Assembly (NCBI GenBank): GCA_905221085.1
Contig: CAJNBT010000009.1
Location: 44,408 to 108,407 of the forward strand
Direction: 5' to 3'
Length of the DNA stretch: 64,000 bases
DNA from: a bacterium
GTDB taxonomy: Bacteria > Bacillota > Bacilli > Lactobacillales > Streptococcaceae
The notes beneath the pieces are model-generated. The model was not told the DNA's origin and did no database searches. It worked only from the letters and a program-made list of their open reading frames with translations. Positions 1 through 7,426 of this stretch are shown in pieces. A program made the translations under genes and the position numbers. Numbering within the stretch: the stretch's first letter is position 1; every line of letters starts with the position of its first letter.

Positions 1-910
1 TTTTCGTTTCGTTGTTTTCCTTGACAACCACCTGATCGCCACCACGCACCTCAGCCAAGTTCAAGTTGAGCAAAGCAACTTTCCCTATCTCATCATGATT
101 TCCATCACCATAAGAAAATCCCATACTTAAGGTCAAAGGCAACTGTCTCTGTTTCGACTCTTCTCTGAAAGCATCAATAACAGAAAATTTATCATTCATC
201 AATCCTTCAAGTACAGTATAGTCAGTAAATAGATAAAAACGGTCCATACTTACTCGACGGGAGAACATAGAATCTTTCCCAGCAAATTCTGAAACAAAAT
301 TGGCTACAAAACTGTTAATATGACTGATATCAGACTCTGATGTTTTATCTTCTAAGTCATCGTAGTTGTCAATAGAAACGATCCCAATCACAGGTCGACT
401 CGTTACTAACTCAACAGTCGCTTCGTATTCCCCAGACACATCAAAGAAGTAAAGAACCCCAGACACCTTGTCCATATGAACCGAATAACGTGTCTCACCC
501 AAGGTAGCATAAGAACCTGGATTCCCCACAGATGCCTTGATAATAGTCTGAATTAAGGCTACATCAATCTCTCCCTCTTCAGTTGTTAAAATTAGCTCTG
601 CATATGGATTAAACCATTCAACTTCACCTGAGGATAAGTCTAGTTTAATAACTCCGACAGGCATCTGTTCTAACAAGGTTGTCAAACTATCTTCAGCTTG
701 GTGGTTTACATACTGGATTTGTTCTACTTCACTCTTTGAGTAATAGTCTCTCTGATGGATGAATAGTAAACTATATGAACCCAAAATAAGTAGCAAAAGA
801 AATAGCGTTACCAGTGTATTCGTTACAAAAACAAGTTGCACAGATAGCACTCCGAACGCCACTATTCCTAATATTAAGGGGAAAATAGGACTTACATAAA
901 ATTTTTTCAT
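1..910 (-). CDS. gdpP: GdpP cyclic-di-AMP phosphodiesterase, N-terminal part (runs off the window)
   Basis: About 303 codons are visible; the gene continues beyond base 1. The protein opens with two hydrophobic membrane segments (first ~50 residues), then a PAS-like region (the stretch reading VGVIKLDLSSGEVEWFNPYA) and a degenerate GGDEF domain. The catalytic DHH/DHHA1 domains would lie outside the window. GdpP family members are membrane-bound and hydrolyse c-di-AMP, influencing potassium and wall homeostasis. Start is the ATG whose complement ends at 910, just before the membrane segment. In pneumococci I recall gdpP next to hpf; here 12.8 kb separates them. Identification rests on domain order and locus, as the catalytic part is not visible. 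Confidence 0.9.
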   Translation of the reverse strand, partial: MKKFYVSPIFPLILGIVAFGVLSVQLVFVTNTLVTLFLLLLILGSYSLLFIHQRDYYSKSEVEQIQYVNHQAEDSLTTLLEQMPVGVIKLDLSSGEVEWFNPYAELILTTEEGEIDVALIQTIIKASVGNPGSYATLGETRYSVHMDKVSGVLYFFDVSGEYEATVELVTSRPVIGIVSIDNYDDLEDKTSESDISHINSFVANFVSEFAGKDSMFSRRVSMDRFYLFTDYTVLEGLMNDKFSVIDAFREESKQRQLPLTLSMGFSYGDGNHDEIGKVALLNLNLAEVRGGDQVVVKENNETK

Positions 911-929
911 TCCAAACCTCTTGGCACCC

Positions 930-935
930 ATTATA
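930..935 (-). promoter_or_regulatory. Extended -10 element of gdpP
   Basis: The minus strand reads TGGTATAAT, an extended -10 (TGn plus TATAAT), about 20 bases before the gdpP ATG. No good -35 is seen, as is usual for extended -10 promoters. Confidence 0.6.
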
Positions 936-1072
936 CCATAATAACCACCAAAAAGCGACTTTTAAAAGAGGTAAACAGCCTGTTAATTATAGATTTATGA
1001 GCAAATAGGAGGATACTTAAATCATCCCCCTAATTTCAACTTAACCCAATTCTATATCTTTATCTATCTGTT

Positions 1073-1420
1073 TTAACGCTCTACGACGAGAGCTGTCCCC
1101 ATCCCTCCGCCGATACAGATAGGAGATAAATAGGTTTTAGTATCACGCTTCATCATTTAATATATCAGAGTCACTAGGATTCGGCACTCTGAAGCACCAA
1201 TTGGGTGATCGAGAGCTATCTCACCACCATTGACAGTAACAATATTTGTGTTCAAATCAAGTGTTTTACCGACTGCACAAGATTGGGTAGAAAAGGCTTC
1301 GTTTGACTCAATCAAGTCAATATTATCAACTGTTAAATTGCCTTCCCCAAATTTCTTTTGAGTCGGATAAATCGGTCAACATCCCATATTCTTAGAATCC
1401 AAACCTTCATTTTCATACGA
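1073..1420 (-). pseudogene. Dead acetyl-CoA acetyltransferase (thiolase), C-terminal remnant
   Basis: Read on the minus strand this aligns by eye with the last ~115 codons of the intact thiolase at 8477-9655. Matching landmarks are a VESNEAF-like stretch, the catalytic-His motif (DHPIGASE here, GHPIGASG in the intact gene), the C-terminal CIGGGMGTA and the final VVER before a TAA at 1073-1075. Two in-frame stops interrupt it: one replaces Gly in MGCGPIY, another replaces Glu after the LVTL stretch. The N-terminal two thirds, including the nucleophilic Cys, are missing. It is too divergent to be a recent copy of the neighbour, so it looks like a second thiolase of the same pathway that has decayed. 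Confidence 0.85.
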
Positions 1421-1440
1421 ACAAGTACAAGCAATCACTA

Positions 1441-1549
1441 AGAGCACCAATTCGCTAAGTTTCTATCCGAATGTTTATACCAGCTCTTCTATTCCTTATC
1501 AAACATGTCATATGTAATCAAAATGTTTACCTCCTTTTCATCGAAACTC
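1441..1549 (-). mobile_element. Fragment of an IS1182-type transposase gene
   Basis: Roughly 110 bases match the intact IS1182-type transposase at about 12450-12560; by eye about four bases in five agree. Translation on the minus strand gives MFDKE followed by a stop where the intact gene has Gln, then a KHSDRNLANW-like stretch equivalent to KQSDRNLGNW. It lies in the same orientation as the intact element. No inverted repeats remain. Confidence 0.8.
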
Positions 1550-1590
1550 AGGCTAAAATAGTCCACTGAACTATTTTACTCCAACACTTA

Positions 1591-1814
1591 AATCGTGCTA
1601 TGAGTCGTGTGCGTGTCCAAATCATGAATCAACTTGATTTAAAGTCTCATGAATACAAGGCTATCAAGCGCTACTGGAAGCAACCAATAATCTTATCAAA
1701 CTTATCAAGCGCAATGCCTTTGGTTTTCGGAACTTTGAAAACTTCAAAAAACGGATTTTTATCGCTCTGAACATCAAAAAAGAAAGGACAAATTTCGTCC
1801 TTTCTCGAGCTTAG
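1591..1814 (+). pseudogene. ISL3-family (IS1167-like) transposase remnant with internal deletion
   Basis: The plus strand encodes RVRVQIMNQ...EYKAIKRYWK, then after a frame change LEATNNLIKLIKRNAFGFRNF and NIKKERTNF up to the TAG at 1812-1814. These are the central and C-terminal pieces of the IS1167-like transposase common in streptococci. The roughly 90 residues I expect between the two pieces are gone. The junction sits on the sequence CTGGAAG, which both sides can supply. No catalytic N-terminal part and no terminal repeats are visible, so the element is inert. Confidence 0.85.
1774..1805 (-). terminator. Intrinsic terminator serving the FabK-like operon
   Basis: On the minus strand AGAAAGGAC, a 7-base loop and GTCCTTTCT form a perfect 9-bp stem followed by a T-run. 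It sits within the tail of the ISL3 remnant and ends the minus-strand transcription unit that starts at the LysR gene. Confidence 0.75.
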
Positions 1815-1850
1815 CTTTTCTTCAACCCACTATAGTTGATAAAGAACCAA

Positions 1851-2789
1851 TTATTCGCCTAATTCTAGTCGAATTTCTTGTAGGCGCTCTTGCGCCTGGT
1901 TCACAATTGATTCTAAAATAGTCTTACATGGTTTGATATCTTTCACCAAACCTGCAATTTGTCCACTCATCATTGAACCATGAACAGTATCACCGTCATA
2001 GACAGCCTTAGATAGAGATCCAATCGTAATTTCTTCCAGTTCTTCCCGATTTGTACCTTTCTGCTCTAATTCAATGTAGTGATCCGTCATTTCATTACGG
2101 ATACAACGAACTGGAGCTCCCGTGATGCGGCCTGTAACCGCAGTCGCTGTATCATTTGCTGCCAAAACAGCTTCTTTATAGGCTGGAGAAATTGGACATT
2201 CTTCTGAAGCAAGAAAAACTGTTCCCATTTGAACTCCTTGTGCACCTAGGACAATCGCAGCAGCCAGACCACGACCATCCGCCACACCGCCAGCAGCAAT
2301 GACTGGTATCGTTACCGCATCCACAATTTGTGGTATAAGAGCCATTGTATTGGTCTCTCCGATATGACCGCCAGCTTCTGAACCTTCAGCAATTACAGCA
2401 TCAACTCCCAATTCTTGCATTTTTTGAGCATGCTTGACACTAGCAATAACTGGAATAACCTTGATTCCCGCTTCTTTCAAGTAAGGCATGATATGCTTAG
2501 GCGTTCCTGCACCTGTAGTGACCACTGGAACCTTTTCTTCGATGATAACAGTCACAATATCCTTGATATTTTTCATCATCAACATGATGTTGACACCAAA
2601 AGGTTTATCTGTCAACTTTCTCAATTCACGAATTTCTTCTCGTAATTGCTCTCCAGTCATACCACCTGAAGCGATAATTCCCAGTCCTCCAGCCTCAGAA
2701 ACAGCTGCTGCTAATTGATAGTGCGAGATTTGAGCCATAGCCCCTTGGAAAATTGGATATTGAATCTGTAAAAGTTTTGTAATTGACAT
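1851..2789 (-). CDS. FabK-like NAD(P)H-dependent flavin oxidoreductase (enoyl reductase / nitronate monooxygenase family)
   Basis: 312-residue TIM-barrel flavoprotein. N-terminal YPIFQGAMA, KPFGVNIML, TTGAGTPK, DAVIAEGSEAGGH, IPVIAAGGVADG and GAQGVQMGT are the FMN-binding landmarks shared by FabK (enoyl-ACP reductase II) and nitronate monooxygenases; overall similarity recalled from memory is closest to FabK. The start chosen is the ATG at 2789, which has an AGGAGG ribosome site seven to eight bases upstream; an earlier ATG at 2864 has none. Last gene of the LysR-led operon. Inference: it may act on trans-2-enoyl-CoA or another enoyl thioester rather than ACP, since the normal streptococcal FabK is encoded in the fab cluster elsewhere. 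Confidence 0.8.
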   Translation of the reverse strand: MSITKLLQIQYPIFQGAMAQISHYQLAAAVSEAGGLGIIASGGMTGEQLREEIRELRKLTDKPFGVNIMLMMKNIKDIVTVIIEEKVPVVTTGAGTPKHIMPYLKEAGIKVIPVIASVKHAQKMQELGVDAVIAEGSEAGGHIGETNTMALIPQIVDAVTIPVIAAGGVADGRGLAAAIVLGAQGVQMGTVFLASEECPISPAYKEAVLAANDTATAVTGRITGAPVRCIRNEMTDHYIELEQKGTNREELEEITIGSLSKAVYDGDTVHGSMMSGQIAGLVKDIKPCKTILESIVNQAQERLQEIRLELGE

Positions 2790-2898
2790 ATGAGTCCTCC
2801 TTTTATTTTCTGTTGATTCTTGTTGGCAAATGGATGCATGGTGCATCAATATCCCTGTCAACAATAAAATGTTATATTTGTCTCCTCATATTCTACTA

Positions 2899-3813
2899 TC
2901 ATAAAAAGTCTGGCTTACGATCCTGCTTGTCTGTAAAAGGAATGAGTGGGGGGCGAGAACGTAGAACATAATCTACAAATTCCTTCCCTTCCTTATCAAA
3001 CTCTGCTACTGCAAAAAATTGATCATGATAAAAGAAAAATTTGTAATGATTCTCAAAAGCCTGACGAAGCCATTTATCCTTTGCTAAAATTGATTTCATA
3101 GGATAATCGTCAACCGCAGGAACCCACAGTGGATTTCTATGAACATGAGTTAGCATCAAATCTCCCATATGAATCATCGTATCTTCACCCTGCTTCAATA
3201 AAACAATACTATGACCATTACTGTGACCACTAGTACGAATCATTTGAATCTCAGGGATAACATTAATATATTCTGAATAGAGAGTCACTTGTTCCTGAAT
3301 TGGTTCCCAATTTTCTCTCAGATAAGTTCCCCGCGTTCGATTATTAGGATTTCTCATTTCATACCATTCAACATCATTCACTATAATCTTAGCATTAGGA
3401 TACTTGGAAACCAGCTCTCCTTGCTCATTCACATATGTTAAACCGCCAGAGTGGTCGTGGTGCATATGTGTCATCAGCACAATATCAATAGATGCGGGCG
3501 ATAGCCCTAAAAGAGCTAAACTTTCTTCTATACGACTTTCAGACAAGATTCCTAAGTTGCGCCTTTGTTTTTCGGATAATTTTGCTGTATCAAAACTTGC
3601 ATCTATCAAATAATTTTTACCCTTATACTGAATCAAAATAGGATCCGTCAACTCCGCCATCATATTATCTTCATTTGTTGGGTAGTAACGAGACCATACC
3701 ACTTTCGGAACCGGACCAAAAAGAGTCCCTGCATCCGTCAATTTATCGGCTCCACGTAGCCATGTCAGTTTCATATCATGAAATTGATATTCCTGTAAGG
3801 TAAGTTCTGCCAT
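2899..3813 (-). CDS. YtnP-like metallo-beta-lactamase-fold hydrolase
   Basis: 304 residues. The metal-binding motif HMHHDHSGG (HxHxDH, about residue 118) is intact. A further metal-ligand His lies in the SGHSNGHS stretch and a conserved Asp in HMGDLM. The N-terminus (LTWLRGADKLTDAGTLFGPVPK) resembles YtnP, a Bacillus enzyme described as an N-acyl-homoserine lactonase. Likely a cytosolic Zn-dependent esterase or lactonase; the physiological substrate is unknown, and in this acyl-CoA context a thioester or lactone is plausible. Start ATG 3813 follows AAGGAG. Only three bases separate it from the upstream acyl-CoA dehydrogenase stop, so the two are cotranscribed. Confidence 0.8.
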   Translation of the reverse strand: MAELTLQEYQFHDMKLTWLRGADKLTDAGTLFGPVPKVVWSRYYPTNEDNMMAELTDPILIQYKGKNYLIDASFDTAKLSEKQRRNLGILSESRIEESLALLGLSPASIDIVLMTHMHHDHSGGLTYVNEQGELVSKYPNAKIIVNDVEWYEMRNPNNRTRGTYLRENWEPIQEQVTLYSEYINVIPEIQMIRTSGHSNGHSIVLLKQGEDTMIHMGDLMLTHVHRNPLWVPAVDDYPMKSILAKDKWLRQAFENHYKFFFYHDQFFAVAEFDKEGKEFVDYVLRSRPPLIPFTDKQDRKPDFL

Positions 3814-3816
3814 ACT

Positions 3817-4929
3817 TTACTCCTTTATCCATTGGGCTGCTATTCTTTTACGAATCGAATCCCCAGATTTTCCATAAATTTCAATCGTTTTGGCATCCTT
3901 TAAATAACGGTCTATGGGGATGTCATCCAAGGTTTGAAGAGGCCCTATTAATCTAATAATTTCTTCAGAAATCTCAATTGCTACTTTGGTCGTATAAAGT
4001 TTTATCTGCGATACAAAGAGAGAATCTTCCTTCCCCCTGTCCTTGCAAGAGGAAAAATAAGCTTCAGCCGCACATAATTTAGTATACAAATCCGCAAATT
4101 GATGTTGATAAACTGTCGCATCGATTAATCGTTTCCCAAATCCTCTTTTGACCTTTACAAAAGCCAGACCTTTTTCAAAAGCACCTTCAGAGATACCGAT
4201 AGAGATTGCACTTAATCCTAGCTGTAATTTTTTGATAATATCATTTAACTGAGTTTCCCCATTTAACGTCAATCCTAGCAAACTATCTTCTGGCAATTTG
4301 ACCTGGTCAAAAGTCACTGAATTCACAGGTAAACCCTGTAAACCAGGTTTTGCAATATCATCTCCAAAAGTAACCCCTGGCCGAATTGTATCAACGATGA
4401 AAACTCCATATCCATCTTCTCCGTCAGCTTCCTGAACCTTGGCTAAGATTAACAAAATATCTGTATAGCGGCAATTTGATACAATTGACTTTTTCCCAGT
4501 TAAAGACCAGCCTGTTTCTGTTTTCCTTGCAGTTGTTGCAATAACCTCCAAACTGTCCATCAATTTTCCTTCGGAAAATCCCAAGCCAGCTAAGATTTCT
4601 CCCCTTACTAATGGTTCTACATAACTTGCTTTCTGTTCCTGACTCCCATAGCGTAAAATAGGATAGATACCATAACATGCCTGAGTCAGTAGAACAGCAG
4701 AAAATGCAGGAAAATCTTTTGAAATCAAGCGAATAAAGGTCAAAAACTCGGTTCCCAAAACAGAATCTTGACTATCTAAAAGCAAGGAAAAGATATCAAA
4801 ACGTTCGATAAACTGATAAAGCAATTCCCTAGGAAATTGTTGTTCATCTTCTCGAGACTTGAAATAGTCTCGAATCAACACTCTCACGTCTGTACTCAGT
4901 TCTCGCGCTAACACATCATTATAGGTCAT
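3817..4929 (-). CDS. Divergent acyl-CoA dehydrogenase family protein (catalytic Glu position altered)
   Basis: 370 residues with the acyl-CoA dehydrogenase layout: helical N-domain, a middle domain with the LAGLGFSEG stretch equivalent to the FAD-binding region, and a helical C-domain ending in DAKTIEIYGKSGDSIRKRI. In canonical members this last motif reads IYEGTxxIQR, where Glu is the catalytic base; here the residue after Tyr is Gly. The family alignment is otherwise recognisable but weak. Start taken as ATG 4929, spaced 8 bases from GAGG; a GTG at 4938 overlaps that ribosome site. It begins 15 bases after the LysR stop. It may use a base at another position, as some long-chain and isovaleryl enzymes do, or have lost dehydrogenase activity. 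Confidence 0.75.
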   Translation of the reverse strand: MTYNDVLARELSTDVRVLIRDYFKSREDEQQFPRELLYQFIERFDIFSLLLDSQDSVLGTEFLTFIRLISKDFPAFSAVLLTQACYGIYPILRYGSQEQKASYVEPLVRGEILAGLGFSEGKLMDSLEVIATTARKTETGWSLTGKKSIVSNCRYTDILLILAKVQEADGEDGYGVFIVDTIRPGVTFGDDIAKPGLQGLPVNSVTFDQVKLPEDSLLGLTLNGETQLNDIIKKLQLGLSAISIGISEGAFEKGLAFVKVKRGFGKRLIDATVYQHQFADLYTKLCAAEAYFSSCKDRGKEDSLFVSQIKLYTTKVAIEISEEIIRLIGPLQTLDDIPIDRYLKDAKTIEIYGKSGDSIRKRIAAQWIKE

Positions 4930-4944
4930 CGAATTCACCTCAGC

Positions 4945-5853
4945 TTAGTTGTCAGAAAAAGGTTGGTAATAATCTTTCAACAATTCTTCATACACATAAG
5001 ACTCTACTTCATTATAGGAGTTTTTATAGGGTCTACAAAACCAAATATTAAATGGAATCGGATCCTTGAATCTAACCGCTTTAAAACGACTCTTATCCAC
5101 AAAATATTCAACAGGTCTTGGCAAAATGGCTATCAAATCCGTCTGATGAGTTGATTCAACTAAGAAATCCCAAGTGGAGGAAAGATAAGCAAATTTAGCG
5201 TCTATTTGCTGCGAACGAAGTTTTTCTGTCACTAAATCATAAGTCGTAAATGTTTTAGTGAAGGTTGCCAATTCATAGCTAGTAATATCAGACCATTCCA
5301 GTATACTTTTCTGAGCCAGCGGATGATCTTTATCCATATAAGCAACGTATTCATCCAATTGAATGATATGTTGTTCGTATTTTTTAGTATCTAAGCTTGT
5401 AGGTTCAATCAAAATAGAGAAATTCAAATCTCCATCAACCATCTTTTGACGAATTTCCTTCCCTCCGCCTTCCGTAACCTGGATATGGATATGAGGATTA
5501 TTTTTCAGAAAATGAGGTAAAGTACTAGCGAAATAAACTCTTAAAATCAAGGATGGAATTCCAAGATTAATCGTCCCTTTTTGTTTTTGGGCTTCTATAT
5601 GAATCATAGAAAGCATTTCTTCATGCCGATTCACAATCTCAGTCGCATAACGATAAATTTTACGTCCTGCCTCTGTTAAACTTTCTAATCTTCCATTCTT
5701 GCGATTGAATAATTGAACCCCTTCAGCTGCTTCAAAATTTGTCACGAATTGACTCAAGGCTGATTGACTAATGTGAATCTTCTTTGCAGCAATGGAAAGA
5801 TTACATCCGCATTCTATAATATTGATGAAATAATTCATTTGGATAATATCCAC
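4945..5853 (-). CDS. LysR-family transcriptional regulator
   Basis: 302 residues. The N-terminal winged helix-turn-helix (residues ~5-65, LSIAAKKIHISQSALSQFV...LFNRKNG..LTEAG) is typical LysR, followed by a periplasmic-binding-like effector domain (~90-295). Start is GTG at 5853 with AGGTGA seven bases ahead; an internal ATG at 5838 is the alternative. It heads the operon with the divergent acyl-CoA dehydrogenase, the metallo-hydrolase and the FabK-like gene, and follows the CoA-transferase genes. Most likely it controls the acyl-CoA block in response to a small carboxylate or CoA ester; that is inference from context. Confidence 0.88.
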   Translation of the reverse strand: MDIIQMNYFINIIECGCNLSIAAKKIHISQSALSQFVTNFEAAEGVQLFNRKNGRLESLTEAGRKIYRYATEIVNRHEEMLSMIHIEAQKQKGTINLGIPSLILRVYFASTLPHFLKNNPHIHIQVTEGGGKEIRQKMVDGDLNFSILIEPTSLDTKKYEQHIIQLDEYVAYMDKDHPLAQKSILEWSDITSYELATFTKTFTTYDLVTEKLRSQQIDAKFAYLSSTWDFLVESTHQTDLIAILPRPVEYFVDKSRFKAVRFKDPIPFNIWFCRPYKNSYNEVESYVYEELLKDYYQPFSDN

Positions 5854-5896
5854 TTACCAATCACCTAGCTTCCCTTCACTATTTTAATAAGTCAAT

Positions 5897-5929
5897 TAGA
5901 CAACTATTCTAGTGGTCAATAGTTGTCTA
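5897..5929. promoter_or_regulatory. Perfect 12-bp inverted repeat upstream of the LysR gene
   Basis: TAGACAACTATT and AATAGTTGTCTA are separated by 9 bases. The repeat lies between the CoA-transferase stop (6033) and the LysR start (5853). No strong T-run follows in either direction, so it is more likely an operator than a terminator, possibly the LysR binding site. Confidence 0.55.
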
Positions 5930-5963
5930 CGGACTTACTTATCGAAATAACGTTTCATTGCTA

Positions 5964-5979
5964 TATAAAACGCTTACAA
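5964..5979 (-). promoter_or_regulatory. cre-like site upstream of the LysR-led operon
   Basis: The minus strand reads TTGTAAGCGTTTTATA, matching the CcpA catabolite-responsive element consensus WTGNAANCGNWNNCWW at all but the last conserved C. The same TGTAAGCG core occurs before the other operons of the block. Confidence 0.5.
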
Positions 5980-6032
5980 TACTATCTCTTGTCTATTGTA
6001 ACATACAAATGAAAAAATAGCATTTACTTTGC

Positions 6033-6683
6033 TTAAATCGGCATAGTCTTCAAATCCTCTGAGACCACAACATCACCAGCAGTTTTTTCCAGCACCTCTT
6101 CCAAAGTGACTCCCGGAGCCAATTCTTTCAACAAGAATTTACCATCTTGGAATCCAAAAACAGCTAATTCTGTGATGACAAGATCCAATACTCCTTTAGC
6201 TGATAGAGGTAATGTGCACTCCTTCAAGAGTTTAGATTCACCTCCTGTAGTATGTTGGATTGCTGCAATTACACGCTTAGCACCAACCAAAAGGTCCATT
6301 GCTCCACCCATACCTGGTGCAAATTTCCCTGGGATAATCCAGTTAGCAATACTTCCATCTTGACTTACTTCAAGAGCTCCAAGAACAGTCGCATCAACGT
6401 GACCACCACGAATAATCGCAAATGATGTTTGCAAATCAAACAAAGCAGCTCCTGGAAGGAGAGTGATTGGTGCACCACCTGAGTTTGCTAGGTTAGGATT
6501 GTATGTATCTTTAGTTGGTGTTTCACCAAAGCGAAGGGCACCATTTTCAGCTTGAAGGATCACGTTAACACCTTCTGGGATGAAGTCTGCAGAAGCATTT
6601 GGAATACCAAATCCAAGGTTTACAACATCACCATCTTTAAATTCAAGAGCAACACGTCTTGCAATAATTTCTTTTGGTTTCAT
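6033..6683 (-). CDS. atoA: 3-oxoacid/acetate CoA-transferase, subunit B (AtoA-like)
   Basis: 216 residues. LQAENGALRFG contains the catalytic Glu (Glu46) of class I CoA-transferase beta subunits, which forms the glutamyl-CoA thioester; NLGFGIPN and the GGHVDATVLGALEVS stretch are also typical. Partners with the alpha subunit encoded one base upstream. Together they would move CoA between acetyl-CoA or acetoacetyl-CoA and a short-chain acid such as butyrate or acetoacetate in the cytosol. It is the last gene of the crotonase-led operon. The precise acid substrate cannot be read from sequence. Confidence 0.9.
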   Translation of the reverse strand: MKPKEIIARRVALEFKDGDVVNLGFGIPNASADFIPEGVNVILQAENGALRFGETPTKDTYNPNLANSGGAPITLLPGAALFDLQTSFAIIRGGHVDATVLGALEVSQDGSIANWIIPGKFAPGMGGAMDLLVGAKRVIAAIQHTTGGESKLLKECTLPLSAKGVLDLVITELAVFGFQDGKFLLKELAPGVTLEEVLEKTAGDVVVSEDLKTMPI

Positions 6684-6684
6684 A

Positions 6685-7410
6685 TTATTTTACCCCCGCT
6701 AATTTATTAGTCTCTGTCCAGAGATCACCCATCATCTTGTGGTGTTCTTCTGGAGTTAAGCCTTGGACTACATAGTCAACAAGGATACCCGGAATATAAA
6801 TGTCATCCGGTTTAATTTCACCAACTTCAACAATTTCATTTGTTTCAACGATAACTGTATCTGCTGCAAGAGCTAGTTGCAATGAAATGTTCTTAGTTGT
6901 ACCATCAATGTACAAGTTTCCGTACTTATCTGCTTTTGTAGCTTTAATCAACGCTACGTCAAGTTTTAGAGGATCATAAATGAGGTACTCACGACCATTG
7001 CGAACAACTTTTTCATGATCATTTTCTAAAATAGTACCAACTCCTGTAGGTGTCAAAACTCCTCCAAGACCTGCTCCTGCAGCATGAAGACGCTCAACAA
7101 CTGTACCCATTGGGGTGAATTCCACTTCCATTTCTCCACTAAAGTATGCTTTTTGAGCAGCAGGAGATGTACCAACGTGGGCAGCAACATATTTTTTAAC
7201 TTGGTGGTTTTCACAAAGGCGTCCAACACCCACTTCTTTACCTGGATGTGAGGTAACAACTGAAACCAAAGTCAAATCTTGTTGATTTTGTCTAACCAAC
7301 TCTTCGATTAACTCCAAAGGTTCACCAACACCAAGAAATCCTGAAATCCCTACGACGTTACCTGGTTTTACTTTAGAAATAGCTTCTTGTAATGATAAAA
7401 CAGCTTTCAT
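6685..7410 (-). CDS. atoD: 3-oxoacid/acetate CoA-transferase, subunit A (AtoD-like)
   Basis: 241 residues, the usual alpha-subunit length. The VVGISGFLGVGEP stretch near residue 20-33 matches the family's glycine-rich CoA-binding motif, and GAGLGGVLTPTGVGT is also a conserved alpha-subunit segment. The start ATG 7410 is preceded by GAGGTG. The stop is one base from the AtoA-like start, implying translational coupling and a 1:1 heteromeric enzyme. It follows the crotonase gene by 16 bases. Confidence 0.9.
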   Translation of the reverse strand: MKAVLSLQEAISKVKPGNVVGISGFLGVGEPLELIEELVRQNQQDLTLVSVVTSHPGKEVGVGRLCENHQVKKYVAAHVGTSPAAQKAYFSGEMEVEFTPMGTVVERLHAAGAGLGGVLTPTGVGTILENDHEKVVRNGREYLIYDPLKLDVALIKATKADKYGNLYIDGTTKNISLQLALAADTVIVETNEIVEVGEIKPDDIYIPGILVDYVVQGLTPEEHHKMMGDLWTETNKLAGVK

Positions 7411-7426
7411 ACTAACACCTCAATTT

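Noticed and set aside
1073..1420. Thiolase remnant as a recent duplication of the intact thiolase at 8477-9655.
   Set aside because: Too many substitutions between the two in the aligned region; a separate, older gene is more likely.
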